Assembly: GCA_964405335.1 (NCBI GenBank) | Contig: CAYONP010000013.1 | Coordinates: forward strand, 16,088-80,087 | Direction of reading: 5' to 3' | Source: CAYONP01 sp964405335 | GTDB lineage: Bacteria; Armatimonadota; UBA10988 | DNA length: 64,000 bases | Shown: piece after piece, positions 47,881 to 55,887 of the stretch | Numbering within the stretch: position 1 is the stretch's first letter | Layout of the letters: each line of letters opens with the position of its first letter | Notes under the pieces: model-generated | Database searches by the model: none | What the model was told of the DNA's origin: nothing | Seen by the model: only the letters and a program-made list of their open reading frames with translations | Program-made: the position numbers and the translations under genes

Positions 47881-48304
47881 GCCGGTCGGCGCGCGCCGAC
47901 ACCAGCGCCTGGGGCGGGTCGTCGCCGCCCTGCTGCTGGCCGTCGCCGCCGGCGAGCTGCTGATCTACGTGACCGCCTGGCGGCCGGCGCTGGTCAACTT
48001 CTGGGCCGGCCCGGCGGCGCCGGCGCGGCAGGCGGCCGGCCTGCTCGCCGCGGCGGGGCTGCTGGCCGGGCTGCTGCTGCCGGTCAGGCAGGCGCACTGG
48101 CCCGGCTTGTTGGCCGGCCCGCGGGCGGCGGCGTGGCTCGGCGGCGGGTTGTTCGCCGTTCTGCTGGCGGTCCACTCGGCCACGGCCGCGGTCGAGCCCG
48201 GCGCCGACCTGCGCGCCCATGCCGTCTACGTGTTGCTGCTGCTGGCGCTGGCGCTGCCGTTGCTGTTCGGCGGGAGGAGAACGAGGTGCGACTCGGACGG
48301 ATGA
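47858..48304 (+). CDS. Small four-helix membrane protein
   Basis: A 148-residue hydrophobic protein with about four membrane helices (VVAALLLAVAAGELLIYVTA, QAAGLLAAAGLLAGLLLPV, AAAWLGGGLFAVLLAVHSA, AVYVLLLLALALPLLFG). No family recognised. It overlaps the previous secreted-repeat gene by 23 bp and the following TIM-barrel gene by 19 bp, so all three are co-expressed. Confidence 0.72.
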   Translation: MLATPPSEPVGARRHQRLGRVVAALLLAVAAGELLIYVTAWRPALVNFWAGPAAPARQAAGLLAAAGLLAGLLLPVRQAHWPGLLAGPRAAAWLGGGLFAVLLAVHSATAAVEPGADLRAHAVYVLLLLALALPLLFGGRRTRCDSDG

Positions 48305-49065
48305 ACGACCCGGTGGCGCCGCTCGACCGCGAGATCGAGCGCACCGCCGAATGGGGCTTCGACTACCTCGAGCTGACCCTCGAGCCGCCCGCCGCGCGGG
48401 TCGACACGCTCGACGCCGAGCAGGTTCGGCAGGCATTGGAATCGGCCGGACTCGGCGTGGTCGGCCACACCGCCTATTACCTCCCCGTCGCCGACCCGTT
48501 CCCTCGCCTGCGCGCCGCGGCGCTGGCCCAGCTCAGCGACGACATCGCCTTCCTGGCCGCGGTGGGCGTCGACAAGGTGACGGTCCATCCGTCGAAGGGC
48601 ATCGCCTACGGTCACGATCCGGCCAGCCGCCTGGCCGCCCAGCGCGAGGTCTTCGCCGCGCTGTGCGAGCTCGGCGCCGGGCTCGGCGTGACGGTGATGT
48701 GCGAGAACCTGACCGACATCGTCGGCGATCCCGATCTGCTCGCCGAGCACCTGTTCGACCGGCTGCCGGCGCTGGCGCTGAACCTCGACGTCGCCCATGC
48801 CGGCCTGGGCGTGGCCGACAACCGCACCCCGCGCTTCCTCGCGCGGCTGGGCGACCGGCTGCGCCACCTCCACCTCAGCGACAACAACGGCCTGACCGAC
48901 CTCCATCTGCCGCTCGGCGCCGGGCGTCTGCCACTGTGCGAGATGGTCGGCGCCATTCGCCGCCACGGGTACGACGACACGGTGACGCTCGAGGTGTTCA
49001 GCCGGGAGTCGCACTACTTGCGGTACAGTGCCCAGTTGGTGAGGCAATGGTGGAGCGAATCGTAA
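48286..49065 (+). CDS. Sugar phosphate isomerase/epimerase-like TIM barrel
   Basis: A 259-residue AP-endonuclease-2/xylose-isomerase-like barrel. Marks: RTAEWGFDYLELTLEPPA, KVTVHPSKG, VTVMCENLTD (metal Glu), LNLDVAHAGLG (Asp/His), HLHLSDNNGLTDLHLPLGAG, and VTLEVFSRE (second Glu). These give the usual divalent-metal site. The reaction could be sugar isomerisation or epimerisation. GTG at 48286 is chosen because GGGAGGAG lies six bases upstream. It overlaps the next gene by 19 bp. Confidence 0.87.
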   Translation: MRLGRMNDPVAPLDREIERTAEWGFDYLELTLEPPAARVDTLDAEQVRQALESAGLGVVGHTAYYLPVADPFPRLRAAALAQLSDDIAFLAAVGVDKVTVHPSKGIAYGHDPASRLAAQREVFAALCELGAGLGVTVMCENLTDIVGDPDLLAEHLFDRLPALALNLDVAHAGLGVADNRTPRFLARLGDRLRHLHLSDNNGLTDLHLPLGAGRLPLCEMVGAIRRHGYDDTVTLEVFSRESHYLRYSAQLVRQWWSES

Positions 49066-49493
49066 CCTGGCGCACGCGCACCGCGGCGGTGCTGCTTTGG
49101 CTCGCGGTGGCTGGCTGGCTGTGGCAGTCGACCCGCGAGACGTCGCTCGGGCGCATGGCGCTCTGGCTGGTCGCCGCGTTCGTGGTCTTCCTCGCCGGGC
49201 TGGGCACTTGGCGTGGTTACCCCGCGCTGCTCCGCGCGGTGCGGCGCAGCACGGCCACCGTTCTGGTCATGTTCGGCATTCTCTTGGCACTGCCCGCCGG
49301 CCCTTCGGACGAGCCGATCCCGCTGGCACAGCGGCTGCGGTTCTTCGGGCCGATGCTGCTCTGGGCCGCCGCGGTGACCGGCCTGCTCTGGACCGCCGTG
49401 CCGGCCACCACCGTCGCGCCGGCCGGCGAGCCGGTGGCCAAGGCGCCGCCGGGCGCCTCGAAGCGCAAACGCCGACGGCGGCGGTCAAAATGA
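49047..49493 (+). CDS. Small membrane protein with basic tail
   Basis: A 148-residue protein with four likely membrane helices (TAAVLLWLAVAGWLWQS, MALWLVAAFVVFLAGLG, TATVLVMFGILLALPAG, FFGPMLLWAAAVTGLLW) and a strongly basic C-terminus (SKRKRRRRRSK) that should face the cytoplasm. No family recognised. Last gene of a four-gene string of overlapping frames that starts at 46759. Confidence 0.7.
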   Translation: MVERIVTWRTRTAAVLLWLAVAGWLWQSTRETSLGRMALWLVAAFVVFLAGLGTWRGYPALLRAVRRSTATVLVMFGILLALPAGPSDEPIPLAQRLRFFGPMLLWAAAVTGLLWTAVPATTVAPAGEPVAKAPPGASKRKRRRRRSK

Positions 49494-49584
49494 TGCACAG
49501 CCTAAGCGCCGGCGGTTGATCCCGACGCAGTGCGCGGATTGCAGCATGATGAGTCTGGTCGGGCGAGGCACGCGGCAGTAGAGC

Positions 49585-50553
49585 ATGAGCACCACCGATT
49601 CAGCCGGCGCGGTAATGGAGGTCGTCGAACCCTCGGTCGAGCCCTGCGGCCTGCTCTGGGCGGTCGACCGCTGCTCGACCGTCGACGGGCCCGGCCTGCG
49701 CAGCACGGTGCGCCTGAAGGGCTGTCCGCTGCGCTGCGCTTGGTGCAAGTTCCCCGAGGGCCAGGCGTTCCTGCCCGAGGTGATGCTGTTCGACGAGCAT
49801 TGCACGCGCTGCGGCCGGCGCGGACCAACCTGCGAGCTGGGCCGGCAAGTGCTTGGCGGCGACCGGCGGCGGTTCATCCCCGAGGCGCTGCCCGAGGACT
49901 ACCTCGGCGTGACCTGCCCGCTGGGCAACGAGCCGGTGGCCGCGGTCGGCAAGGTCCGCACCGTGGCCGAGGTGATGGACCTGCTCAGCGAGGACGAGGC
50001 CCTCTACGTCGGCGGTGGCGGGGTGACCATCAGCGGCGGCGAGCCGCTGTTTCAGGCCGAATACGCCCTCGCCCTGCTCCGCGCCGCGCGCGACCGTGGC
50101 TGGCACGTCGCGCTCGATACCTCGGGCTATGCCCCACCGCTGGTCATGGCCGAGGCGCTTGGGTTGGCCGACTTGCTGCTGTTCGACATCAAAGAGACCA
50201 ACTCGAACCTCCACACCGCCTGGTGCGGCGTGCCATTCGAGCCGATCCGCGACAACCTCGAACTGGCCGCCGAGAGCGGCGTCGAGCTGTGGCTGCGCTG
50301 CCCCGTCGTGCCGCCGCTGAACGATCGCGACGACCACTGGCAGCGGGTCGGCGAGCTGGCCGCTCGGTTCGACCCGCGACCGGTGATCGAGCTGCTGCCG
50401 TACGAGCCGGTCGGCGAACTCAAGCGCCGCGGCCTGGGCCGGGCGAACTTCATCCTCGACGGGCTCGAGGTGCCCACGCCGCAGCGCCTGGGCCAGATCG
50501 CCCGACGACTGACCGCCTTCGACCTCGAGGTGCGGCTGCCCGACGGGCGCTGA
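49585..50553 (+). CDS. Radical SAM glycyl-radical-enzyme activase (PflA family)
   Basis: A 322-residue radical SAM enzyme. The CxxxCxxC cluster motif is C47/C51/C54 in LKGCPLRCAWC, preceded by the family's DGPGLRSTVRL. Extra cysteines (C73, C76, C83, C111) sit in an inserted ferredoxin-like segment typical of activases for 4-hydroxyphenylacetate decarboxylase, benzylsuccinate synthase, choline or glycerol GREs. The SAM-contact motif TISGGEPLF is present. It would install a glycyl radical on a partner enzyme under low oxygen, but no partner gene lies in the window. Confidence 0.92.
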   Translation: MSTTDSAGAVMEVVEPSVEPCGLLWAVDRCSTVDGPGLRSTVRLKGCPLRCAWCKFPEGQAFLPEVMLFDEHCTRCGRRGPTCELGRQVLGGDRRRFIPEALPEDYLGVTCPLGNEPVAAVGKVRTVAEVMDLLSEDEALYVGGGGVTISGGEPLFQAEYALALLRAARDRGWHVALDTSGYAPPLVMAEALGLADLLLFDIKETNSNLHTAWCGVPFEPIRDNLELAAESGVELWLRCPVVPPLNDRDDHWQRVGELAARFDPRPVIELLPYEPVGELKRRGLGRANFILDGLEVPTPQRLGQIARRLTAFDLEVRLPDGR

Positions 50554-50659
50554 CGACGGGCGTGAGCTGTCACCGCCCCGTCATGATTCTGTATCAAACC
50601 GGACTTCCGTTGCCTGCGCGCCGCGGGTAGACTCGCGTCAGCGGGGGCTATCAGCGACC

Positions 50660-50890
50660 ATGGGTCTACTGGGATGGTTCGGCGACTTCATCGGCCTGGC
50701 AATCTGCCTGGCCGCCATCTTCGCCTTCGTCGGGCTGCTGATCGGCGAGGGCATGGCCTATCGCGTCTACCGGCGCACGGGCAATCGCGATAAGAAGGTC
50801 CGGGCGAGCTGGCACACCGCCGGCATGCGGTCGGGGATCATGGCCGCGATCATCACCGCGGCGGTGATGGCCTACCTCAACCAGGGTTAG
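50660..50890 (+). CDS. Small two-helix membrane protein
   Basis: A 76-residue protein with two likely helices (IGLAICLAAIFAFVGLLIG and AGMRSGIMAAIITAAVMAYL) joined by a basic loop (RVYRRTGNRDKKVR). No family recognised. It is convergent with the GspE-like gene, with only 3 bp between stop codons. Confidence 0.6.
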   Translation: MGLLGWFGDFIGLAICLAAIFAFVGLLIGEGMAYRVYRRTGNRDKKVRASWHTAGMRSGIMAAIITAAVMAYLNQG

Positions 50891-50893
50891 GGC

Positions 50894-52267
50894 CTACGCC
50901 CCCGGCGGGACCATGTGGATGATCGCCGCCAAGCCGGCCTCGGTCGGCAGGGTGGCCATGCGGCACTCGTAACCCTGACCGCCCTGGAACACGCTGAACA
51001 TGCCGAAGCGCGTTTCGGAGCGCCGGGCCAGGTCGATGTTGGCCATGATCATCAGCCGCGCGATGAGCGCCTTCTTGGCCGCGCGGGGGAGGGTCATCAG
51101 CGGCTCGAAGTTCGGTTGGCCGGACGCCCGAGTCAGCGCGCGCAGGCCGTCTCCGTGCGGCTCGATGACCAGGTCCTGGTGCTTGCGGTCGATGGTCGAG
51201 AGGAGCAGCGCGTAGGCCAGACGAGCCACCGCCGGGTCGTTCTCGGGATAGTCGGTGACGAAGTCCTTGGCCGCGGTCGGGTCGAGCCCCAGTCCGGGCG
51301 GCGGCCAGACCTTCGGGTAGAGCCCGTCGAGCAGTTCGTCGACCTTCTGCCGTCGCTCGGCCGCGCGGCGCTGGCGCATCGTCGAAGCGTCGAACAGCCG
51401 CAGGGCGGCCCGCTCGCTGTTGGCCGCCGGCATGACCTGGAACAGAAACTCGTACTCGTTCTCGCCGCGCCGGAACGGGATGGCGCCGCTCTGCTCCTCG
51501 CCGCGCTTGGTCGGGTCGCAGCCGGCGGCGTCCTTGAGCCGGCCGATCAGCCGGCCGTAGGGCACGCTCGGGTCGCTCGAGATGGCCTTCAGGCCCTCGG
51601 CGGTACGGCACTGGACGAGCGTCTGGCCGTCGCGCTCCATGAGCCGGACCTCGCTCGCCTTCTGCTCGACCGCCGCGCCGAGGATCTTGTCCATGGCGCG
51701 CTTGGCGGGCGACGAGTCCTCGACCTCCTCAGAGGTCTCCATGTCGATCTCGTCGCGCGCCGCCTGCGCCTCGATCTCGGCCAGCGCCGCCGCCGCCAGC
51801 GCGCTGCCGCCGACCGCGGCGAGCTGCCGCCGGCGTGCCTCCTCGGACAGCTCGGCCTCGGACGGCAGGCGCCGCAGGGCGTCGTCGATTTCATCGGGCG
51901 GCCCGACCACCGCGCGCGTCTTGCGCTGCACGCGGCGCAAGTCGTCGAGCTGCATCAGGTCAGTCGGATCGGCCATCGCGACGACCGGCTCGTCGCCCGC
52001 CTTGCCGACCGGGATCGCCCGGCAGCGGCTCAACACGTCGCGGGGGTAGAGCCCGACCAAAGTCAGATCGATCGGCACCGCGGCGACGCGGACGAACTGC
52101 ATACGCAGTTGCCTGGCCTTCTCGCGCAGTGCCTGGTGCTCCGGGTTGTCGGGGAAGGCCAGGAAGACGTTGTTGCAGCGACGGCAACGCGCCTTCTGCC
52201 CGCGGTGCGAGTCGTCTACGTCTGGATACTGGGCCCCGCAGAAGGGGCATGTCGACGTGAATCTCAT
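50894..52267 (-). CDS. GspE/PilB-like protein without an ATPase domain, N-terminal zinc ribbon
   Basis: A 457-residue protein. Residues 7-31 are an MJ0042-like zinc ribbon (C7, C10, C28, C31). Residues 50-130 match a GspE N1/MshEN domain (LVGLYPRDVLSRCRAIPVGKAGD, VVAMADPTDLMQLDDLRRVQ). The remainder holds two regions resembling the GspE N2 domain: DKILGAAVEQKASEVRLMERDG (about 195 on) and RKHQDLVIEPHGDGLRALTRA (about 365 on, followed by KALIARLMIMANIDLARR). No Walker A or B follows. It may regulate or dock to type II secretion or type IV pilus machinery, perhaps by nucleotide binding through the N1 domain. GGAGG lies seven bases before the ATG. Confidence 0.75.
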   Translation of the reverse strand: MRFTSTCPFCGAQYPDVDDSHRGQKARCRRCNNVFLAFPDNPEHQALREKARQLRMQFVRVAAVPIDLTLVGLYPRDVLSRCRAIPVGKAGDEPVVAMADPTDLMQLDDLRRVQRKTRAVVGPPDEIDDALRRLPSEAELSEEARRRQLAAVGGSALAAAALAEIEAQAARDEIDMETSEEVEDSSPAKRAMDKILGAAVEQKASEVRLMERDGQTLVQCRTAEGLKAISSDPSVPYGRLIGRLKDAAGCDPTKRGEEQSGAIPFRRGENEYEFLFQVMPAANSERAALRLFDASTMRQRRAAERRQKVDELLDGLYPKVWPPPGLGLDPTAAKDFVTDYPENDPAVARLAYALLLSTIDRKHQDLVIEPHGDGLRALTRASGQPNFEPLMTLPRAAKKALIARLMIMANIDLARRSETRFGMFSVFQGGQGYECRMATLPTEAGLAAIIHMVPPGA

Positions 52268-52373
52268 CGGCCCGCCTCCGACCTCGTTACGGCCACCGAC
52301 CGGCAGCGACTCGACGGCCGCCAGAACAGGCGCATCCGCTCCGGGTCCATCCACCCGGAGGGCACTGCGCCGC

Positions 52374-54056
52374 TCATTCGCCCTCGTCCGGGGCTACCCT
52401 TCCCGTGATCCGCCGATATCTCTCCGCCTGCCGACGGCGCTCCTCAGAGTCCGCTGAAGTGGCCAGCGCCACCTGCCACCACGACCAATAACAACCGGCG
52501 GGCACCAGCGCGTTCTGCCGGCTCTCGGGCAACTGCTCGAACCGACGCGCCGCGGCGTACCAGGCCGTCGGTCCAGCCTCGGCGCGATAGGCCAGCCGCC
52601 GCAGATCGAGCGGATAGGCGGCGTGGTTGTTCGGCCGCGGCTCGGGCTGCGCCGGCGCCAGAGCGTCGCCGACCGCCAGTGCCGCGTCACGCCAGGCCGG
52701 CGGCAGCGGACCGCGCGAGGCGGCCAGCCAGGCCAGCTCGAGGTCGCACAGGCCGGTGTGCAGCGCCGCCGCGTCGGCCAGCGACCCGAGCAGGTCAAGC
52801 ACACCGGGGATCAGCCGGCGCCGCACCGCCGGCTCGGCCGCCACCGCGGCGGCGGCCCAGTCCAGTTCGCTCAGCCGTCGCCACGCGACGCGCTCGTCCC
52901 AGCCCAGGTTGTCGCGCCAGTCGAGCAGGTGGCACAGCCCTTCGGCACGCAGCAGGCGGCCGGCGGTCAGCTCGCCGAAGCGCTGCCAGAAGCCGCCGTC
53001 GAGCGCCTCGGCGTCGCGGCGGGCAACGGCGTCGAGGCGGGCGAAGCCGCGGTAGGCCGCCTCGGGCCGCGCCACCGGGCTGGCCCACAGCTCCAGCGCG
53101 CAGAGCGCCGCGGCGTGCGCCCGGCGACTCTCTCCGCCCGGTCCAAGACGCCCGAGCGCGCCGTCGAGTTCCTCGGCGGAGTAATCGCGCCGGTCGGCAT
53201 AATCAGCGGCCAGGGTCCGCGACGCGGCGCTGTCGTCGCACTCGATCAGCGCCGCCTCGAAGGCGAACGGCGCCGGCCGCCGGCGTGACCAGTCGCGCCG
53301 GCGCGCCGGCAGGCGACCGAGCCGCTCGGCCAGGCGGCCGGCCAACTGCTCTTGCCAGCGCGCGCCCGCGACCAGGCCCAGTGCGGTGACAATCAGCGCC
53401 AGGGTGACCCACTCGCTGCCGGCGGCAGCGCTGAATGCGACGGCGGCCAGCACCACCACGAACAGGCGGAAGACGAGTGACGGCAGGCCGGCGAGCGAGG
53501 GCCAGGCGTGGTTGTAGTCGGGGTGCGAGAGCAGCCGTGGCGAGACGGCGCGCACCGCCAGCCAGGTGGCCGCGACCAGGTAGCTCAGCGGCAGGAGGGC
53601 GTGCTCACGCTGCAACGGCTCGCCCGGCGGCCAGAGCGCCGCGCCGGCGGCGATCAGCAGGACGAAGTAGGGCAGGTGCAGGACCAGCGCCGCCACGCGC
53701 ATGGTGAAGTGCGCGGCCTGCTCGGTCCACGGCTCGCGCCGCGCCAGACCGCCGGCGACGAACAGCGCCACGGCAAGCGCCGCGCCGGCACGAAGGCCGA
53801 CCGGCAAGCCGGCGACCGGCGGCACCAGGGCGGTCAACAGGCCGAGCAGCAGGCCAGGCAGCAGCCCGCCGGCGAACCAGGGCAGCGGGTCGAGCCAGGC
53901 GGGCAGGCCCTCGATGTACTCGAGAATCGCGTCGGCCAGATCCTCGTCGTCGACGGTCAACCAGGCCCACCAGGCCTGGCGGTCGAGCTGCCGCTGCTGC
54001 TCGCGCGTGGGGCGGCGCAGTTCGGGAGGTCGCTCTTTATCGGCCGGCTTGGTCAC
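52374..54056 (-). CDS. Large membrane protein of unknown function
   Basis: A 560-residue protein. After a charged N-terminus (about 1-55) come six or so membrane helices up to about residue 235 (FAGGLLPGLLLGLLTALV, GAALAVALFVAGG, FVLLIAAGAALW, FRLFVVVLAAVAFSAAAG, ALIVTALGLVAGA). The C-terminal 320 residues are soluble, alpha-helical, TPR-like in feel but without a clear repeat. No family recognised. It starts at a GTG and overlaps the methyltransferase stop by 20 bp, ending the DinG operon. Confidence 0.75.
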   Translation of the reverse strand: MTKPADKERPPELRRPTREQQRQLDRQAWWAWLTVDDEDLADAILEYIEGLPAWLDPLPWFAGGLLPGLLLGLLTALVPPVAGLPVGLRAGAALAVALFVAGGLARREPWTEQAAHFTMRVAALVLHLPYFVLLIAAGAALWPPGEPLQREHALLPLSYLVAATWLAVRAVSPRLLSHPDYNHAWPSLAGLPSLVFRLFVVVLAAVAFSAAAGSEWVTLALIVTALGLVAGARWQEQLAGRLAERLGRLPARRRDWSRRRPAPFAFEAALIECDDSAASRTLAADYADRRDYSAEELDGALGRLGPGGESRRAHAAALCALELWASPVARPEAAYRGFARLDAVARRDAEALDGGFWQRFGELTAGRLLRAEGLCHLLDWRDNLGWDERVAWRRLSELDWAAAAVAAEPAVRRRLIPGVLDLLGSLADAAALHTGLCDLELAWLAASRGPLPPAWRDAALAVGDALAPAQPEPRPNNHAAYPLDLRRLAYRAEAGPTAWYAAARRFEQLPESRQNALVPAGCYWSWWQVALATSADSEERRRQAERYRRITGRVAPDEGE

Positions 54057-55887
54057 GGTTCAGGTCCGCCAGTCGTCGCACGCAGGCTTCGGCCGCCGCC
54101 GGCTTGAGGCCATAGCACCAACGCCCGCCAAGCTGACGAAACTCCCGCCGGCAATCGAGTTCCTCCCAGCCATAGGCGGCAGCCACGGCCTGATCCAGTT
54201 CGACCAGCAGCGCGCGCCATTGTGCCATGTCGGCCGCGCACTCGCCCGGATCGGACCAGCGGCGCCGCAGCGCGGTCAGGCCCTCACCGCGGGCGAGCAT
54301 CGTCTCGGCTCGGTGCCGCTCGTAGCGCCGGACCACCTCGGCCTGCCCGACCTCCGCCGGCGGCGGCGGAAAGGTCTCCAGCGTGCGCGACAGCGTGTAG
54401 CGCGGCGCCTCGCCCAGCCGCGAGCCCCAGGCCAGCGCCCAGGCCTCGTGCCAGCCGGATTGCAGCGCGGCGAACAGGCAGTCGTCCCACCGCCGCACCA
54501 CCGCCAGCGCGTGGCTGAACACCTGCTCGGCCGGCTGCACGACGAACTCATGCGTGGCGGTGTGGATTACCCGCACCAGGTAGGGTCCGGGCGCGCCATT
54601 GTACAGCTCGCCGGCGAACGCGCCGAACTGCCACCAGCACTCGGCCCGCCGGTCGCCGATGGCGTTGCGGCCGGCCAGCCGGTCCCGCTCGGGCTTCACC
54701 CGCTGCCGGACGAGGTCGAGCAGCGCCGGGTACCGCGCGGCGCGTTCGAGCGGCCAATCCCAGAAGCAGATCACCCACCGGCTCGGGCCCGGTTCGGCGC
54801 GGGCGAGCAGGTCGTCGCCGCCGAGATAGGGCCGGATCACGTCGGCGTGGCGCGGATCCTGCAGCAGCTCGCTCGCCTCTGCGTCGCTCAGGATGAAGCC
54901 CTGGCCGTAGATCTTGGTGCCGTTGGCCGCGCGGCCGGCATGGACCGCGAGCCGCCGCGGCTCGGCCAGTGGCTGGGCCGTCAGCCGCGCATCGATGCGC
55001 GCCACCGGCCGGCCGTCGAGCACCGCGCCGGCGCGTGGCCGCTGCTTGACGAACCAGAGCAGCGAGACCTCGCCGGCCGCGTCGCCCGGCCAGGCGCGGC
55101 TGCGCTCGGCGCGGACGATGGTCGCCTGCTCGACCAACTGGTCGAGCGCCACGCGCCGCGTGTCGCCCTCGGCGATGGCGTGCGTGCAGATCAGCCCGGC
55201 CACCCCACCCTCGCGCAGCAAGGCCAGCACGCGCAGCACGAAGTAGGCGCACAGATCGGCGTTGCCGCGCCGCCCGCCGGCGACCTCGCTGACCAGCCGG
55301 CGACGGTAGTCGGCACCGTAGGCACCGCTGATGAAGCTGCCGCCGAGGAACGGGGGGTTGCCGACAATGACGTCGAAACCCGGCGCGAACGGCTGGTCGA
55401 GCAGCGCGTCGGCGCAGACGATGCGGTCGTCCAGGGCGTCGACCGGCAGGTTGGCGGCCATGGCCAGGCTGCGGCGGGCCACGTTGCAGGCGACCGGGTC
55501 GCGGTCGATGCCGTGGAGGCAGGGCAGCGGGTCGGCCAGACGCCAGGACAACGCCTGGTGCGCGGCGAGCAGGAAGACGCCGCCGCCGACCGCCGGGTCG
55601 AGCAGCCGCGGCCTGGACAGGCGGTCTTCAGGCACCAGGTCGAGCGCGTGGTGGACCACCTCGGCGGCCAGTTCGGGCGGGGTGTAGTGGCATCCGCCGC
55701 GACGGCGGGCGTCGGTGTCGAGCTCGTCGAGCAGCCGCTCATAGAGCCGGCCGAGGTCGACCGGTCGGGGCAACCGCGGGGCCGCTTCCTCGAGCACCTT
55801 CAGCAGCGCCGCGCGCCGGACCTGTGCGGGCTCGCCAGCGCCCGCGGCGACCAGCTCGCGCAGCCGCCGGCGCGCGGCCTCAGTCAT
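54037..55887 (-). CDS. Adenine-specific DNA methyltransferase (Eco57I-like)
   Basis: A 616-residue N6-adenine methyltransferase. N-terminal CHYTPPELAAEVVHHAL is the family's motif X, motif I is LLDPAVGGGVFLLAAH (about 95-110), the acidic motif II GIDRDPVACNVA, and the catalytic motif IV is VIVGNPPFLGG (NPPF at 177-180). The second half (FILSDAEASELLQDP, VIRPYLGGDDL, WQFGAFAGEL) resembles the target-recognition region of type IIG enzymes. No nuclease domain is present in the protein or next to it, so a solitary methylase or a fragment of a defence system are the options. It overlaps its neighbours by 8 and 20 bp. Confidence 0.9.
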   Translation of the reverse strand: MTEAARRRLRELVAAGAGEPAQVRRAALLKVLEEAAPRLPRPVDLGRLYERLLDELDTDARRRGGCHYTPPELAAEVVHHALDLVPEDRLSRPRLLDPAVGGGVFLLAAHQALSWRLADPLPCLHGIDRDPVACNVARRSLAMAANLPVDALDDRIVCADALLDQPFAPGFDVIVGNPPFLGGSFISGAYGADYRRRLVSEVAGGRRGNADLCAYFVLRVLALLREGGVAGLICTHAIAEGDTRRVALDQLVEQATIVRAERSRAWPGDAAGEVSLLWFVKQRPRAGAVLDGRPVARIDARLTAQPLAEPRRLAVHAGRAANGTKIYGQGFILSDAEASELLQDPRHADVIRPYLGGDDLLARAEPGPSRWVICFWDWPLERAARYPALLDLVRQRVKPERDRLAGRNAIGDRRAECWWQFGAFAGELYNGAPGPYLVRVIHTATHEFVVQPAEQVFSHALAVVRRWDDCLFAALQSGWHEAWALAWGSRLGEAPRYTLSRTLETFPPPPAEVGQAEVVRRYERHRAETMLARGEGLTALRRRWSDPGECAADMAQWRALLVELDQAVAAAYGWEELDCRREFRQLGGRWCYGLKPAAAEACVRRLADLNRDQAGR

